A stretch of DNA of 32,019 nucleotides from Streptomyces sp. OfavH-34-F (GTDB lineage Bacteria; Actinomycetota; Actinomycetes; Streptomycetales; Streptomycetaceae), in the NCBI RefSeq assembly GCF_022347745.1, contig NZ_JAKRGC010000038.1, positions 1 through 32,019 of the forward strand, given 5' to 3'. The position numbers were made by a program, and so were the translations under genes. Positions 7,520-16,884 of this stretch are shown here, in pieces. The notes beneath the pieces were generated by a model that ran no database searches, had not been told where the DNA came from, and was given only the letters and a program-made list of their open reading frames with translations. Every line of letters begins with the position of its first letter. Within the stretch, counting starts at the first letter, position 1.

Positions 7520-7525
7520 ACCCTA
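7520..7525 (-). promoter_or_regulatory. -10 box for a leaderless transcript of the hydrolase-ABC fusion
   Basis: On the minus strand TAGGGT is followed by 6 nt and then the ATG at 7513. This matches the TANNNT box of streptomycete leaderless genes, where transcription begins at or next to the start codon. No ribosome site precedes the ATG. No convincing -35 was found. Confidence 0.45.
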
Positions 7526-7684
7526 TGCGGACCGCCGGCCGCCCCCGCCTGCCGAGGGGCGGAACTCCCGCACCTCCTCCAGGCGTACGCCCGGCGGCCC
7601 GCGTACTGCGCACGCGGTACACGCCGGTCCCGCGCGCCCGGGAATCGGGTCGCCCGGCGGGGCGTGCTCTGGGACGCTGCCGTC

Positions 7685-8221
7685 ATGCATCGACCGGAGG
7701 CACTGCTGATCGGCGGGCGCGCCGGGGTGGGGAAGACGACCGTGGCGTGGGAGGTGTCGGCCCTGCTGAACGCGGCCGGGGCGGCGCACGCGGTCGTGGA
7801 CGGCGACTTCATGGGCGCCGTGCGTCCCGCGCCCGACGGCGACCCGGACCGCTCCCTGATCACCGAACGCAATCTGACGGCCGTCTGGGCCAACTACGCG
7901 GAGCTGGGCCTGCACCGGCTCGTCTACACCAACACGGTGAGTGTGCTGGCGGGTTCGGCGCCCATGTTCGAGCGGGCGATGGGCGCGGGGGTGCGGTGCG
8001 TACGGGTGCTGCTGACCGCGTCCGACACGACGGCCGCCGAACGGCTCGCCGGCCGCGAGACCGGATCGGGCCTTGAGCGGGAGCTGCTGAACAGCGCCCG
8101 CAAGGCCCGGCTGCTCGACGCACAGGCCCCGCCCGACGCGGTGCGGGTGGCGACGGACGGGCGGTCCGTGGCGGACATCGCGGCGCGGGTCGTGGCGCTG
8201 ACGGGGTGGGCGGGGACCTAA
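7685..8221 (+). CDS. Small P-loop NTPase / kinase-like protein
   Basis: 178 residues. The Walker A motif G10-G-R-A-G-V-G-K-T-T is close to the N-terminus. VVDGDFMG at about 38-45 resembles the substrate-site Asp region of small nucleotide or metabolite kinases such as the adenylylsulfate and shikimate kinase-like group. VRCVRVLLTASDTTAAERLAGRETGS at about 100-125 has the Arg-rich lid pattern. No close family is recognised, so the substrate is open. The ATG at 7685 is chosen because it places the P-loop at the usual position; the frame is open upstream and no clear ribosome site exists. It is divergent from the ABC fusion, and its stop overlaps the stop of the DUF4291 gene by 4 bp. Confidence 0.85.
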   Translation: MHRPEALLIGGRAGVGKTTVAWEVSALLNAAGAAHAVVDGDFMGAVRPAPDGDPDRSLITERNLTAVWANYAELGLHRLVYTNTVSVLAGSAPMFERAMGAGVRCVRVLLTASDTTAAERLAGRETGSGLERELLNSARKARLLDAQAPPDAVRVATDGRSVADIAARVVALTGWAGT

Positions 8222-8844
8222 GCCGTGGTGCGTACGGGAAGGGGGGTGCCGTCGGGCAGCGGGTAGGGGGACTCGGCGGGGAGCAGCGCGCTCGCCTCCC
8301 GTGTCGCGCCCGCCCGGACCCGGGCGTGGATCTCCCGGGCGAGCGGGGTGACGTCGTGGACGGCGACCGTCCACTCGTCCGCGGACCGCCGGGACGCCTC
8401 CCCCGCGAGCCCGAGTTGCAGCGAGCGGTGCGGGAGCCGGTTGAGGTGCAGGTCGCGTTCGGGATCCCACTGGACGCGGGCGGGGGCGCGGCGCAGGTCG
8501 CGCTGCCAGGTGGCACGGTCCGGGTGCACGCCCGGCTGGTAGTGGGAGAGTTCGGCGTGGGCGAGGGCCCAGTCGAAGCCCTCGCGGGTGATCTCGATGG
8601 CGAGGACGGTCTCCTGGCCCTCCTTCGTCCCCCAGCCGCAGCGGTACATCATCCACAGGAAACTCGGCTTGATCCATGTCATCCGGTCACGCTTCCAGGC
8701 CGCCGGGAAACGCCCGTCGCGGGCGGCCGGCAGGCCGAGCGACGGGGTGTACGCCTGGTAGACGGTCACGGTGTCGGCGGTGTGGAGCGCGCGGATCTCG
8801 TGCGGGGGCCGGGTGGTCGCGGATACGGACACGGATGCGGTCAT
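8218..8844 (-). CDS. DUF4291 family protein
   Basis: 208 residues, cytosolic. It is recognised by the DUF4291 pattern: YQAYTPSLGLPA near residue 28, then KRDRMTWIKPSFLWMMYRCGWGTKEGQE (split here as KRDRMTWIKPSFLWMMYR and CGWGTKEGQE), and VQWDPERDLHLNRLPHRSLQLGL in the middle. The family is widespread in bacteria and fungi and has no established function. The ATG at 8844 is the first in a sensible position; the frame remains open upstream but that part lacks family residues. It converges with the P-loop protein gene, their stop codons overlapping at 8218-8221. Confidence 0.88.
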   Translation of the reverse strand: MTASVSVSATTRPPHEIRALHTADTVTVYQAYTPSLGLPAARDGRFPAAWKRDRMTWIKPSFLWMMYRCGWGTKEGQETVLAIEITREGFDWALAHAELSHYQPGVHPDRATWQRDLRRAPARVQWDPERDLHLNRLPHRSLQLGLAGEASRRSADEWTVAVHDVTPLAREIHARVRAGATREASALLPAESPYPLPDGTPLPVRTTA

Positions 8845-8897
8845 GCGGGCATTCCAGCACCGTGGGCCGGGGGACGGCCAGCGAGTATGTGCCGGTG

Positions 8898-9716
8898 CTA
8901 CCGGGCGGCGTGCATGATGCGGACGCCGGACCAGACGATGACGTGGTCGCCGGTGGACGCCTTCGCGCCGGAGGTGGAGTTCCCGTAGTACTTCCACCGC
9001 CAGGTGCCCGAGGTGGTCGCCTTCACGGTGGTCCTGAGCGCCCCGGTCGAGCCGGACGTCACCTTCTTGACCGTCGTGTACGAGGAGGCGCCGTCGGCCT
9101 TGAACTGGAGGCTGACCGTGCGGCCTCCGTACCCCTGGTAGGTGTGCTTCTCCCAGTTCGCGCGGGAGACCTTGCCCGTCACGGTGATCGTCTTGCCCTT
9201 CACGACGGGTTCGGGCGCGGCATTGACGGTGACGCGGGTGGCGCGCTGGACCTGGACGGAGCGGTTCAGGTCGGTGAAGACGCTGTCCCCGCCGGGCAGG
9301 GAGAGTTGGGCGGCGCTCTTCCAGGTGCCGGCGTCGCCGTTGCCCTCGATGGCGTACCTCGGGTCGATGTCCAGGACGCCGTCCTCGACCTCGCAGCGCC
9401 CCGTCCCCTCGACCGGGCAGGTGCGGTCGGAGGAGCCGAAGCTGCTGTACAGCATGTCGTAGTCCCTGTTCGCGAGCTTCCCCCGGTAGAGGAAGAACAA
9501 CGGCGGCCAGTCCCAGGTGCGCGAGGTCGTCATCCGGTAGGTCACCGGTACCGACACCGTCTCCTGGATGCCGATCACGATCGGCTTGCCGCCGTTGACC
9601 GAGAGGCCGGAGTACGTGACTCCGCCGTTCGCGGCCCCGGCCGGGGCCGCCGCGATCGCGGTCAGCACGGCGGCCGCTCCCACGGCCACACTCGCGTTCC
9701 GTCTCTTCTTCGCCAT
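8898..9716 (-). CDS. Secreted Ig-like protein, function unknown
   Basis: 272 residues. The Sec signal peptide MAKKRRNASVAVGAAAVLTA continues to an AGA-type cleavage site near residue 29, so the mature protein is exported. The mature part has an N-terminal beta region (NGGVTYSGLSVNGGKPIVIG) and a Cys pair (CPVEGTGRC). A C-terminal Ig-like unit starts at TRVTVNAAPEPVVKGKTITV and ends in GTWRWKYYGNSTSGA. The C-terminal unit resembles repeated stalk domains found in many streptomycete secreted proteins. No catalytic motif is seen. The ATG at 9716 has only a distant GAAGGG upstream. The gene is divergent from the VC0807-like gene. Confidence 0.8.
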   Translation of the reverse strand: MAKKRRNASVAVGAAAVLTAIAAAPAGAANGGVTYSGLSVNGGKPIVIGIQETVSVPVTYRMTTSRTWDWPPLFFLYRGKLANRDYDMLYSSFGSSDRTCPVEGTGRCEVEDGVLDIDPRYAIEGNGDAGTWKSAAQLSLPGGDSVFTDLNRSVQVQRATRVTVNAAPEPVVKGKTITVTGKVSRANWEKHTYQGYGGRTVSLQFKADGASSYTTVKKVTSGSTGALRTTVKATTSGTWRWKYYGNSTSGAKASTGDHVIVWSGVRIMHAAR

Positions 9717-9844
9717 AGGTGGTGATCGCCCTTCTCTCGGAAACCGGACCGACTGTGGGACCGGAAAGGGCCGTTGAGGGTTGTACGCCGCGCGGCAACG
9801 ATCCGGTCACGCGCTCGGAGCCGTACGACCGCATGCCCATGCCG

Positions 9845-9856
9845 TGACATCTGTCA
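9845..9856. promoter_or_regulatory. TGACA-N2-TGTCA palindrome upstream of the VC0807-like gene
   Basis: TGACA-TC-TGTCA is a perfect 5-2-5 inverted repeat, 108 bp upstream of the ATG at 9964. It lies in the 247-bp divergent region shared with the secreted-protein gene. Its position and symmetry suit a dimeric regulator; none is encoded next to it. Confidence 0.4.
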
Positions 9857-9963
9857 TGCGGAGGTCGGGACACGCGGCTCTGCCGGGGGGAGGGCCCGGA
9901 GCGACAGTCTGTACGTGTCGGGAGCGGGGCCGCGGGGGCACCGCCGGAACGGGAGGAATCGAC

Positions 9964-10665
9964 ATGAGCAGCACGGCCGCCACTCTGGACGCACCCGTCG
10001 CCGGGGCCGCTCCGATCGCTCCCCGCAAGGCGCTCCTGGACAGTCTGAAGCCGCTGCTGGTGGACGTCGCGCTGCCGCTGGCCTGCTACTACGCGCTGAA
10101 GGCGGCGGGGCTGAGCACGTTCGCCGCGCTGGCCTGGAGCAGTGTGGTGCCGGCGGTGCGCACGGTGTGGGGTGCGGTGCGCGAGCGGCGGCTCAACGGG
10201 CTCGCGGCGCTGATGGTGTCGGTGAACGCGGTGTCGCTGCTGCTGGGTCTGGTGGCCGGTGATCCGCGGTTGATGCTGCTCAAGGACAGCGGGGTGAGCA
10301 GCATCGTGGGGCTGACGTTCCTGGTGACGGCGGTGCGGGGGCGGCCGATGCTGTCGGCGGGGCTGCGGCCGTGGCTGACGCGGGGCGAGGCCGCCAAGTC
10401 GGCCGCGTGGGAGCGGCTTTCCGCGGGTTCGCCGGAGTTCCGGCGGGCGGAGACGCGGTTCTCGGCGGTGTGGGGCGGGGCGCTGCTCGCCGAGTGCGCG
10501 GTGCGGGCCGTGGGCGCGTACACCGTGCCGGTGGAGACGATGGTGTGGGCGGGGACGGTGCTGATGATCGGCTCGATGGTGGTGGCGTTCCTGGTGTCGG
10601 GGAGGTTCGGCGTGGTGCCGATGGAGCGCATGATCGCGGCCGAGGCGGGCGCGGCGGAGCGCTGA
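9964..10665 (+). CDS. VC0807-like integral membrane protein
   Basis: 233 residues with about five or six hydrophobic segments: near 32-50 (LLVDVALPLACYYALKAAG), 55-70, 80-100, 108-125, 170-190 and 197-220. The layout, with the GLSTFAALAWSSVVPAVRTVW region and the LKDSGVSSIVGLTFLVTA segment, is that of the VC0807 family, whose function is not known. The ATG at 9964 has an excellent GGAGG 6 nt upstream. A 14-bp-stem terminator follows directly, so it appears to be a single-gene unit. A palindrome at 9845-9856 may control it. Confidence 0.82.
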   Translation: MSSTAATLDAPVAGAAPIAPRKALLDSLKPLLVDVALPLACYYALKAAGLSTFAALAWSSVVPAVRTVWGAVRERRLNGLAALMVSVNAVSLLLGLVAGDPRLMLLKDSGVSSIVGLTFLVTAVRGRPMLSAGLRPWLTRGEAAKSAAWERLSAGSPEFRRAETRFSAVWGGALLAECAVRAVGAYTVPVETMVWAGTVLMIGSMVVAFLVSGRFGVVPMERMIAAEAGAAER

Positions 10666-10681
10666 GACCCGCCACCGGATT

Positions 10682-10714
10682 CCGCAGGGCCGCTCCGGGG
10701 GAGCGGCCCTGCGG
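10682..10714 (+). terminator. Strong hairpin terminator after the VC0807-like gene
   Basis: CCGCAGGGCCGCTC (10682-10695) pairs perfectly with GAGCGGCCCTGCGG (10701-10714), a 14-bp stem with a 5-nt loop, 16 bp after the stop codon. There is no U-tract, which is usual in streptomycetes. Confidence 0.85.
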
Positions 10715-10763
10715 TCATGTCCGCCCGGAAAACGTCTTGCCCCCGGCGTCTACCGTTTCCGGT

Positions 10764-11234
10764 ATGACAACCGCGCTGAGGCTGGCCGAGATCACGGCCG
10801 GCAACCTCGATGCCGCGATCGCTCTGCGGGTCCGCCCCGATCAGGAGCATCTGGTGGACCCGGTCGTGAAGTCCCTGGCCGAGGCGTATGTGCACCGGGA
10901 GGCCGCCTGGCCCCGGCTCGTCCTCGACGGCGACCGTCCCGTCGGCTTCCTCATGGCCTTCCTGGACATCGACTTCGCGGGCGACGGAACGGGCCGCGAC
11001 ATCCGCTCGGGGCTGTGGCGCCTCAACATCGCGGCCGGTGAACAGGGGCGCGGGTACGGCCGCTTCGCGGTGGAGGCGGTGGCCGCCGAGATCCGCCGGC
11101 GCGGCGGCAGCCGGATGTACGTCACCTGGCACCCCGGCGACGACGGGCCGGAGGGCTTCTACCTCGGGCTCGGCTTCCGGCCCACCGGGGAGACGAGCGG
11201 GGGCGAGACGGTCGGGGTGCTGGAGCTGTCCTGA
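10764..11234 (+). CDS. GNAT-family N-acetyltransferase (diamine/polyamine type likely)
   Basis: 156 residues of a single GNAT fold. Visible elements are LRLAEITAGNLDAAIALRV at the N-terminus, PVGFLMAFLD (strand beta4), WRLNIAAGEQGRGYGRFAVE (the Q/R-x-x-G-x-G acetyl-CoA loop, about residues 90-105) and EGFYLGLGFRPTGE near the end. The N-terminal pattern resembles SpeG/PaiA-type polyamine acetyltransferases, but the acceptor is not proven. No ribosome site precedes the ATG at 10764. TACCGT at 10751-10756 lies 7 nt before it, which suggests a leaderless transcript. It stands between two hairpins as its own unit. Confidence 0.87.
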   Translation: MTTALRLAEITAGNLDAAIALRVRPDQEHLVDPVVKSLAEAYVHREAAWPRLVLDGDRPVGFLMAFLDIDFAGDGTGRDIRSGLWRLNIAAGEQGRGYGRFAVEAVAAEIRRRGGSRMYVTWHPGDDGPEGFYLGLGFRPTGETSGGETVGVLELS

Positions 11235-11235
11235 G

Positions 11236-11261
11236 CACGGCCCGCGGCCCGGCAGGCCGTG
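11236..11261. terminator. Candidate terminator between the GNAT gene and mmsA
   Basis: CACGGCC (11236-11242) and GGCCGTG (11255-11261) form a 7-bp stem right after the GNAT stop. GCACG/CGTGC (11235-11239 with 11264-11268) offers an alternative pairing. It lies between convergent genes. Confidence 0.5.
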
Positions 11262-11264
11262 GGC

Positions 11265-11306
11265 GTGCCCGTGTCTGTGTCTGTGTCCGTGTCTGTGTCG
11301 GTGCCG
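11265..11306. repeat. GTG(T/C)CN hexamer tandem repeat
   Basis: Seven consecutive hexamers of the form GTGYCN (four of them GTGTCT or GTGTCC) fill the space up to 3 bp from the mmsA stop codon. It is non-coding, between convergent genes, and is a typical site for replication slippage. Confidence 0.8.
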
Positions 11307-11308
11307 GG

Positions 11309-12808
<1,500 letters not shown>

Positions 12809-12819
12809 CTGTGGCTCCT

Positions 12820-14751
12820 TCAGAGGTGACGGCGCCGGCCTGTGCGGTGGCGTTCGTACTCTTCCCGTGCCGCGACCGCCTGGGGGCGGGTGGCCGTCGC
12901 GGCCACGGGGACATCCCACCACGCCTGGGCCGGCGGAGCGCCCTGCCCGGCGGCGGGTGTCGCGGTCTCGACGTGGACGCAGACGGGCCGGTCGGCGGCG
13001 CGGGCCAGGGCGAGGGCCGCGCGCAGTTCGGCGACGGTCGAGGCGCGCAGCACCCGCATGCCGAGCGAGGCGGCGTTGGCGGCGAGGTCCACGGGCAGCG
13101 GGGGGCCGGTGAAGCCGCCGTCCTCGCGGTGGCGGTAGTCCGTGCCGAAGCGTTCGGCGCCGGTCGCCTCGGAGAGCCCGCCGATCGACGCGTAGCCGTG
13201 GTTCTGCAGGACGACGAGCTTGACGGGGAGGTTCTCCTGGACGGCGGTGACGATCTCGGTGGGGTTCATCAGATAGGTGCCGTCGCCGACGAGCGCCCAG
13301 ACGGGGCGGCCGGGGGCGGCGAGCTGGACGCCGATCGCGGCCGGGATCTCGTAGCCCATGCAGGAGTAGCCGTACTCGACGTGGTACTGGCGCGGGGAGC
13401 GGGTGCGCCACAGCTTGTGCAGGTCGCCGGGGAGCGAGCCGGCCGCGTTGATGAGGACGTCCTCGTCGGTGACCAGTTCGTCCAGGAGGCCGAGGACCTG
13501 GGTCTGGGTGGGGCGGGCGGCCGGGTCGGGGGTGGCGTACGCGGCGTCGACGCGCTGCTCCCAGCGGGCCTTGGCCGCCGTGTACTCCGCCTCGTACGCC
13601 GGGTCGGCGCGGTGGCCGGCGAGGGCGGCGTTGAGGGCTTCGAGGGCGGTGCGGGCGTCGGCGACGAGCGGGAGGGCGGCGAGCTTGTGGGCGTCGAAGC
13701 CGGTGATGTTGAGGTTGAGGAAGCGGACGTCCGGGTGCGCGAAGAGGGTCGCGGAGGCGGTGGTGAAGTCGGTGTACCGGGTGCCGACGCCGATGACCAG
13801 GTCGGCGGTGCGGGCCAGGTCGTCGGCGGTGGCGGTGCCGGTGTGGCCGATGCCTCCGACGTCGGCGGGGTGGTCGTGGCGCAGGGAGCCCTTGCCGGCC
13901 TGGGTGGCGGCGACGGGGATGCGGGTGGCTTCGGCGAACGCGGCGAGGGCGTCCTCGGCGGCGCTGTGGTGGACCCCGCCGCCCGCGACGACGAGCGGCC
14001 GGCGGGCGGCGCGCACCGCCCGGACCGCCCGGTCGAGTTCGTCCGGGTCGGGGGCGGGGCGGCGGACGTGCCAGACGCGCTCGGCGAAGAACGCGGCCGG
14101 CCAGTCGTACGCCTCGGCCTGTACGTCCTGGGGCAGCGCGAGGGTGACGGCGCCGGTTGCGGCCGGGTCGGCGAGGACCCGCATGGCGTGCAGCACGGCC
14201 GGGATCAGGGCCTCGGGCCGGGTGATCCGGTCGAAGAAGCGGGAGACCGGGCGCAGGCAGTCGTTGACGGAGACGTCGCCCGCGTACGGCACTTCCAGCT
14301 GCTGGAGGACGGGGTCGGCGGGGCGGGCGGCGAAGGTGTCGCCGGGCAGCAGCAGCACGGGGAGGTGGTTGACGGTGGCGAGGGCGGCGCCGGTGACGAG
14401 GTTGGTGGCACCGGGGCCGATGGAGGTGGTGACGGCCTGCGCGGAGAGCCGGCCGGACTGGCGGGCGTGCCCGACGGCGGCGTGCACCATGGCCTGTTCG
14501 TTGCGGCCCTGGAGGTAGGGCATGGCGGGGCCGGTCTCCAGGAGGGCCTGGCCGATGCCCGCGACGTTGCCGTGGCCGAAGATGCCCCAGGTGGCGGTGA
14601 TCAGCCGGTGGCGCACGCCGTCGCGCTCGGTGTACTGGCGGGCGAGGAAGGCGACGAGCGCCTGGGCGGTGGTGAGGCGGCGGACGGGCTGCCCGGCGGC
14701 CGGGGGCGGTGCGGATGTTCCGGCGGCCGGCGGTGTGGGCTGCGTGGTCAT
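12820..14751 (-). CDS. iolD: 3D-(3,5/4)-trihydroxycyclohexane-1,2-dione hydrolase IolD
   Basis: 643 residues, about the usual IolD length. This thiamine-diphosphate enzyme opens the ring of 3D-trihydroxycyclohexane-1,2-dione to 5-deoxyglucuronate in myo-inositol breakdown. The three domains of the family are present: the N-terminal PYR domain (TTAQALVAFLARQYTERDG, GNVAGIGQAL, the catalytic Glu region YLQGRNEQAMVHAA), a central domain with TQAGKGSLRHDHP, and the ThDP-binding domain with GDGTYLMNPTEIVTAVQEN and the following NHGY. The Ala/Pro-rich first 22 residues look disordered. The ATG at 14751 overlaps the iolB stop (ATGA), so translation is coupled; GGAGG lies 7 nt upstream. Confidence 0.95.
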   Translation of the reverse strand: MTTQPTPPAAGTSAPPPAAGQPVRRLTTAQALVAFLARQYTERDGVRHRLITATWGIFGHGNVAGIGQALLETGPAMPYLQGRNEQAMVHAAVGHARQSGRLSAQAVTTSIGPGATNLVTGAALATVNHLPVLLLPGDTFAARPADPVLQQLEVPYAGDVSVNDCLRPVSRFFDRITRPEALIPAVLHAMRVLADPAATGAVTLALPQDVQAEAYDWPAAFFAERVWHVRRPAPDPDELDRAVRAVRAARRPLVVAGGGVHHSAAEDALAAFAEATRIPVAATQAGKGSLRHDHPADVGGIGHTGTATADDLARTADLVIGVGTRYTDFTTASATLFAHPDVRFLNLNITGFDAHKLAALPLVADARTALEALNAALAGHRADPAYEAEYTAAKARWEQRVDAAYATPDPAARPTQTQVLGLLDELVTDEDVLINAAGSLPGDLHKLWRTRSPRQYHVEYGYSCMGYEIPAAIGVQLAAPGRPVWALVGDGTYLMNPTEIVTAVQENLPVKLVVLQNHGYASIGGLSEATGAERFGTDYRHREDGGFTGPPLPVDLAANAASLGMRVLRASTVAELRAALALARAADRPVCVHVETATPAAGQGAPPAQAWWDVPVAATATRPQAVAAREEYERHRTGRRRHL

Positions 14752-15623
14752 GCGGGGTCCTCCGGTCCGGGGAGCGGGAGGCGGGGGTCGACCGGCTGGG
14801 ACGGCCAGGTGTCGCGCACCCAGCTGTGGTCGGGGTGGTCGCGGATCAGCCACTCCCGCTGCTCGCCGGGGCCCGCCATGACGTTGAGGTAGTACATCGT
14901 GCGGCCGGGTGGCGCGATGGACGGGCCGTGCCAGCCGTCCGGGATGAGGACGGTGTCGCCGCTGCCGACTTCGGCCAGCACGTCCGTGCCGCCGGGGCGG
15001 GACGGGGACACCCGGTGGTAGCCAGGGCCGCCGCCTTCCACCTCGAAGTAGTAGATCTCCTCCAGGACGGATTCCCGGCCGGGGTCGTGCTCGTCGTGCT
15101 TGTGCGGCGGGTAGGAGGACCAGTTGCCGCCGGGGGTGAGGACTTCGACCGCGATCAGCCGGTCGCAGTCGAAGGCGTCGGCGGCGGCGAAGTTGTGCAC
15201 CTGCCGGGAGCAGGTACCGGAGCCGCGCAGCTCCACGCGTACCTCCGGCGCGGGGCCGTAGCGAGCGGGGAGTCGTCGCTCGCATTTCGCTCCTGCCAGG
15301 GCGAAGCGGCCGCCGGCGCCGGAGGCGATCTGTGCGAGGGCGTCGCGCGGTACATAGGCGAAGTCGGTCACGCCGCTGAACACGCTCTTACGGCCCAGCA
15401 GTTCAAAGATCTCATCTGAGGTGTGCACCGTACAGCCGCCGGTCAACGGCAGAATGATCCACTCGCTCTCGCCGGTGACGAGTGTGTGAACTCCTCCCGG
15501 TTCCAGCTCCAGCACTTTGAGGCCCGACCGCTCCCAGCCGGCCTGCTCCGGCCCGATGTCCACGGTGTACGGGCCGTGCCCGGTGCTTCCGGCGGGCAGG
15601 TGGTACGTCGGCTTCCGGCGCAT
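14748..15623 (-). CDS. iolB: 5-deoxyglucuronate isomerase IolB
   Basis: 291 residues. It converts 5-deoxyglucuronate to 2-deoxy-5-keto-gluconate in inositol catabolism. The bicupin fold is complete. The metal-site motif is visible in the second cupin: YPPHKHDEHDPGRESVLEEIYYF, with two His and a Glu. Further family hallmarks are GNWSSYPPHKHD, LIPDGWHGPSIAPPG and YYLNVMAGPG. The ATG at 15623 has GAAGGGGA upstream and begins 2 nt after the iolC stop, while its own stop overlaps the iolD start. The three genes are therefore one operon. Confidence 0.95.
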   Translation of the reverse strand: MRRKPTYHLPAGSTGHGPYTVDIGPEQAGWERSGLKVLELEPGGVHTLVTGESEWIILPLTGGCTVHTSDEIFELLGRKSVFSGVTDFAYVPRDALAQIASGAGGRFALAGAKCERRLPARYGPAPEVRVELRGSGTCSRQVHNFAAADAFDCDRLIAVEVLTPGGNWSSYPPHKHDEHDPGRESVLEEIYYFEVEGGGPGYHRVSPSRPGGTDVLAEVGSGDTVLIPDGWHGPSIAPPGRTMYYLNVMAGPGEQREWLIRDHPDHSWVRDTWPSQPVDPRLPLPGPEDPA

Positions 15624-15625
15624 GC

Positions 15626-16627
15626 TCAGTTCCCCTTCCGATGGCGGACGGTGACCGCGCCCTCGGCGAGGACGGCCTCGACCTCGTGCGGGAACGGCAT
15701 GGCGGAGGAGCAGGCGAGCCGGGCGGCGACGATGGCGCCCGCCGCGTTGGCGTAGCGGATGGTGCGGGCGGTGTCCCAGCCGCTGAGCAGCCCGTGGCAG
15801 AGGGCCCCGCCGAACGCGTCGCCCGCGCCGAGGCCGTTGACCACGTCGACGGGGAGCGGTGGCACATCGGCGACGGTGCCGTCGCGGTGGACGGCGAGGA
15901 CCCCGGCCGGCCCCTGCTTGACGACGGCCAGTTCGACACCGGCGTCGATGAGGGCGCGGGCCGCCGCGTACGGTTCGCGCTCGCCGGTCGCCACCTCGCA
16001 CTCGTCGAGGTTGCCCACGGCGACGGTCGCGTACGCCAGGGCCTCGCGGTAGCGGACGGTGGGCCGGGGCGCGGGGGCGCCGTTGTCCTCGCCGGGCGGC
16101 CAGAACGCGGGGCGCCAGTCGAGGTCGAAGACGGTCACGGGCGCGCGGTCGCGGGCGCGCAGCGCGGTGAGCGTCGCGGTGCGGCTGGGCTCGGCGCAGA
16201 GGCCGGTGCCGGTCATCCAGAAAACGGCGGCGGACCGGATCGCCGCCAGGTCGAGTTCGGCGGGGTGGATCTCCAGGTCGGGGGCCTTGGGCTGCCGGTA
16301 GAAGTAGAGGGGGAAGTCGTCGGGCGGGAAGATTTCGCAGAAGGTGACAGGGGTCGGGTAGGCGGCGACGGGCGTCACCCAGCGGTCGTCGACGCCGAAC
16401 TCCCGCAGTTGTTCGCGCAGATACGTCCCGAAGGGGTCCTGTCCGGTGCGGGTCACGACGGCGGTGCGCCGGCCGAGGCGGGCGGCGGCGACGGCGACGT
16501 TGGACGGGGAGCCGCCGAGGAACTTCCCGAAGGTCTCGACCCGTGCCAGCGGCACGCCGGTGCGCAGGGGGTAGAGGTCCACCCCGATCCGTCCCATGGT
16601 GATCACGTCGTACGGCTGCTCGGGCAT
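15626..16627 (-). CDS. iolC: 5-dehydro-2-deoxygluconokinase IolC
   Basis: 333 residues of a PfkB/ribokinase-family kinase. It phosphorylates 2-deoxy-5-keto-gluconate to the 6-phosphate, which an IolJ-type aldolase then cleaves. Motifs seen are GRIGVDLYP near the N-terminus, GKFLGGSPSNVAVAAARLG (PfkB motif 1, about 32-50), VVKQGPAGVLAVH and the anion-hole and catalytic Asp motif GLGAGDAFGGALCHG (about 265-280). The ATG at 16627 has AAGGGA upstream. It is the promoter-proximal gene of the iolC-iolB-iolD-mmsA operon. iolE, iolG, iolJ and a transporter are not in the window and must lie elsewhere if the pathway is complete. Confidence 0.94.
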   Translation of the reverse strand: MPEQPYDVITMGRIGVDLYPLRTGVPLARVETFGKFLGGSPSNVAVAAARLGRRTAVVTRTGQDPFGTYLREQLREFGVDDRWVTPVAAYPTPVTFCEIFPPDDFPLYFYRQPKAPDLEIHPAELDLAAIRSAAVFWMTGTGLCAEPSRTATLTALRARDRAPVTVFDLDWRPAFWPPGEDNGAPAPRPTVRYREALAYATVAVGNLDECEVATGEREPYAAARALIDAGVELAVVKQGPAGVLAVHRDGTVADVPPLPVDVVNGLGAGDAFGGALCHGLLSGWDTARTIRYANAAGAIVAARLACSSAMPFPHEVEAVLAEGAVTVRHRKGN

Positions 16628-16714
16628 GCAGTGTCCCTTCCGCTGGGCGCCGTTCGGCTGCCGGGGCCCGGCCGCCGCGTCGGTGGCGGCGGGGCCCCGG
16701 TGTGTCTCTTCCCT

Positions 16715-16743
16715 GTCTCACTCTCCCCTGCGATCATCGCCAA
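16715..16743 (-). promoter_or_regulatory. Candidate iolC promoter with an overlapping palindrome
   Basis: On the minus strand TTGGCG (16738-16743) and TGAGAC (16715-16720) are 17 bp apart, a weak -35/-10 pair about 90 bp before iolC. The palindrome GCGAT-G-ATCGC (16730-16740) lies over the spacer and -35 and could be an operator. The rest of the 322-bp iolC-copZ interval shows nothing else on the iol side. Confidence 0.3.
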
Positions 16744-16856
16744 CCCCGCGCACGGACATGCGGGCGTGTGCGTGGCACCTCATTCGGCAGCCGCGGGCGC
16801 CGGCGTCACCCGGATCGCCCCGATGATCCCCACCTGCCCGCACGCCGACTCGCGTA

Positions 16857-16873
16857 ATACCCCCTAGGGGTAT
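16857..16873 (+). promoter_or_regulatory. CsoR-type copper operator upstream of copZ
   Basis: ATACCCC-CTA-GGGGTAT is a perfect 7-3-7 inverted repeat, the G-tract palindrome bound by the copper-sensing repressor CsoR in actinobacteria. TACAGT at 16873-16878 follows at once and could be the -10 box, so bound CsoR would block the promoter. Copper would release it. CsoR itself is not encoded in the window. Confidence 0.85.
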
Positions 16874-16884
16874 ACAGTGGGGTC

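Noticed and set aside
11265..11306. CRISPR array
   Set aside because: The units are 6 bp, contiguous and degenerate, with no spacers and no cas genes.
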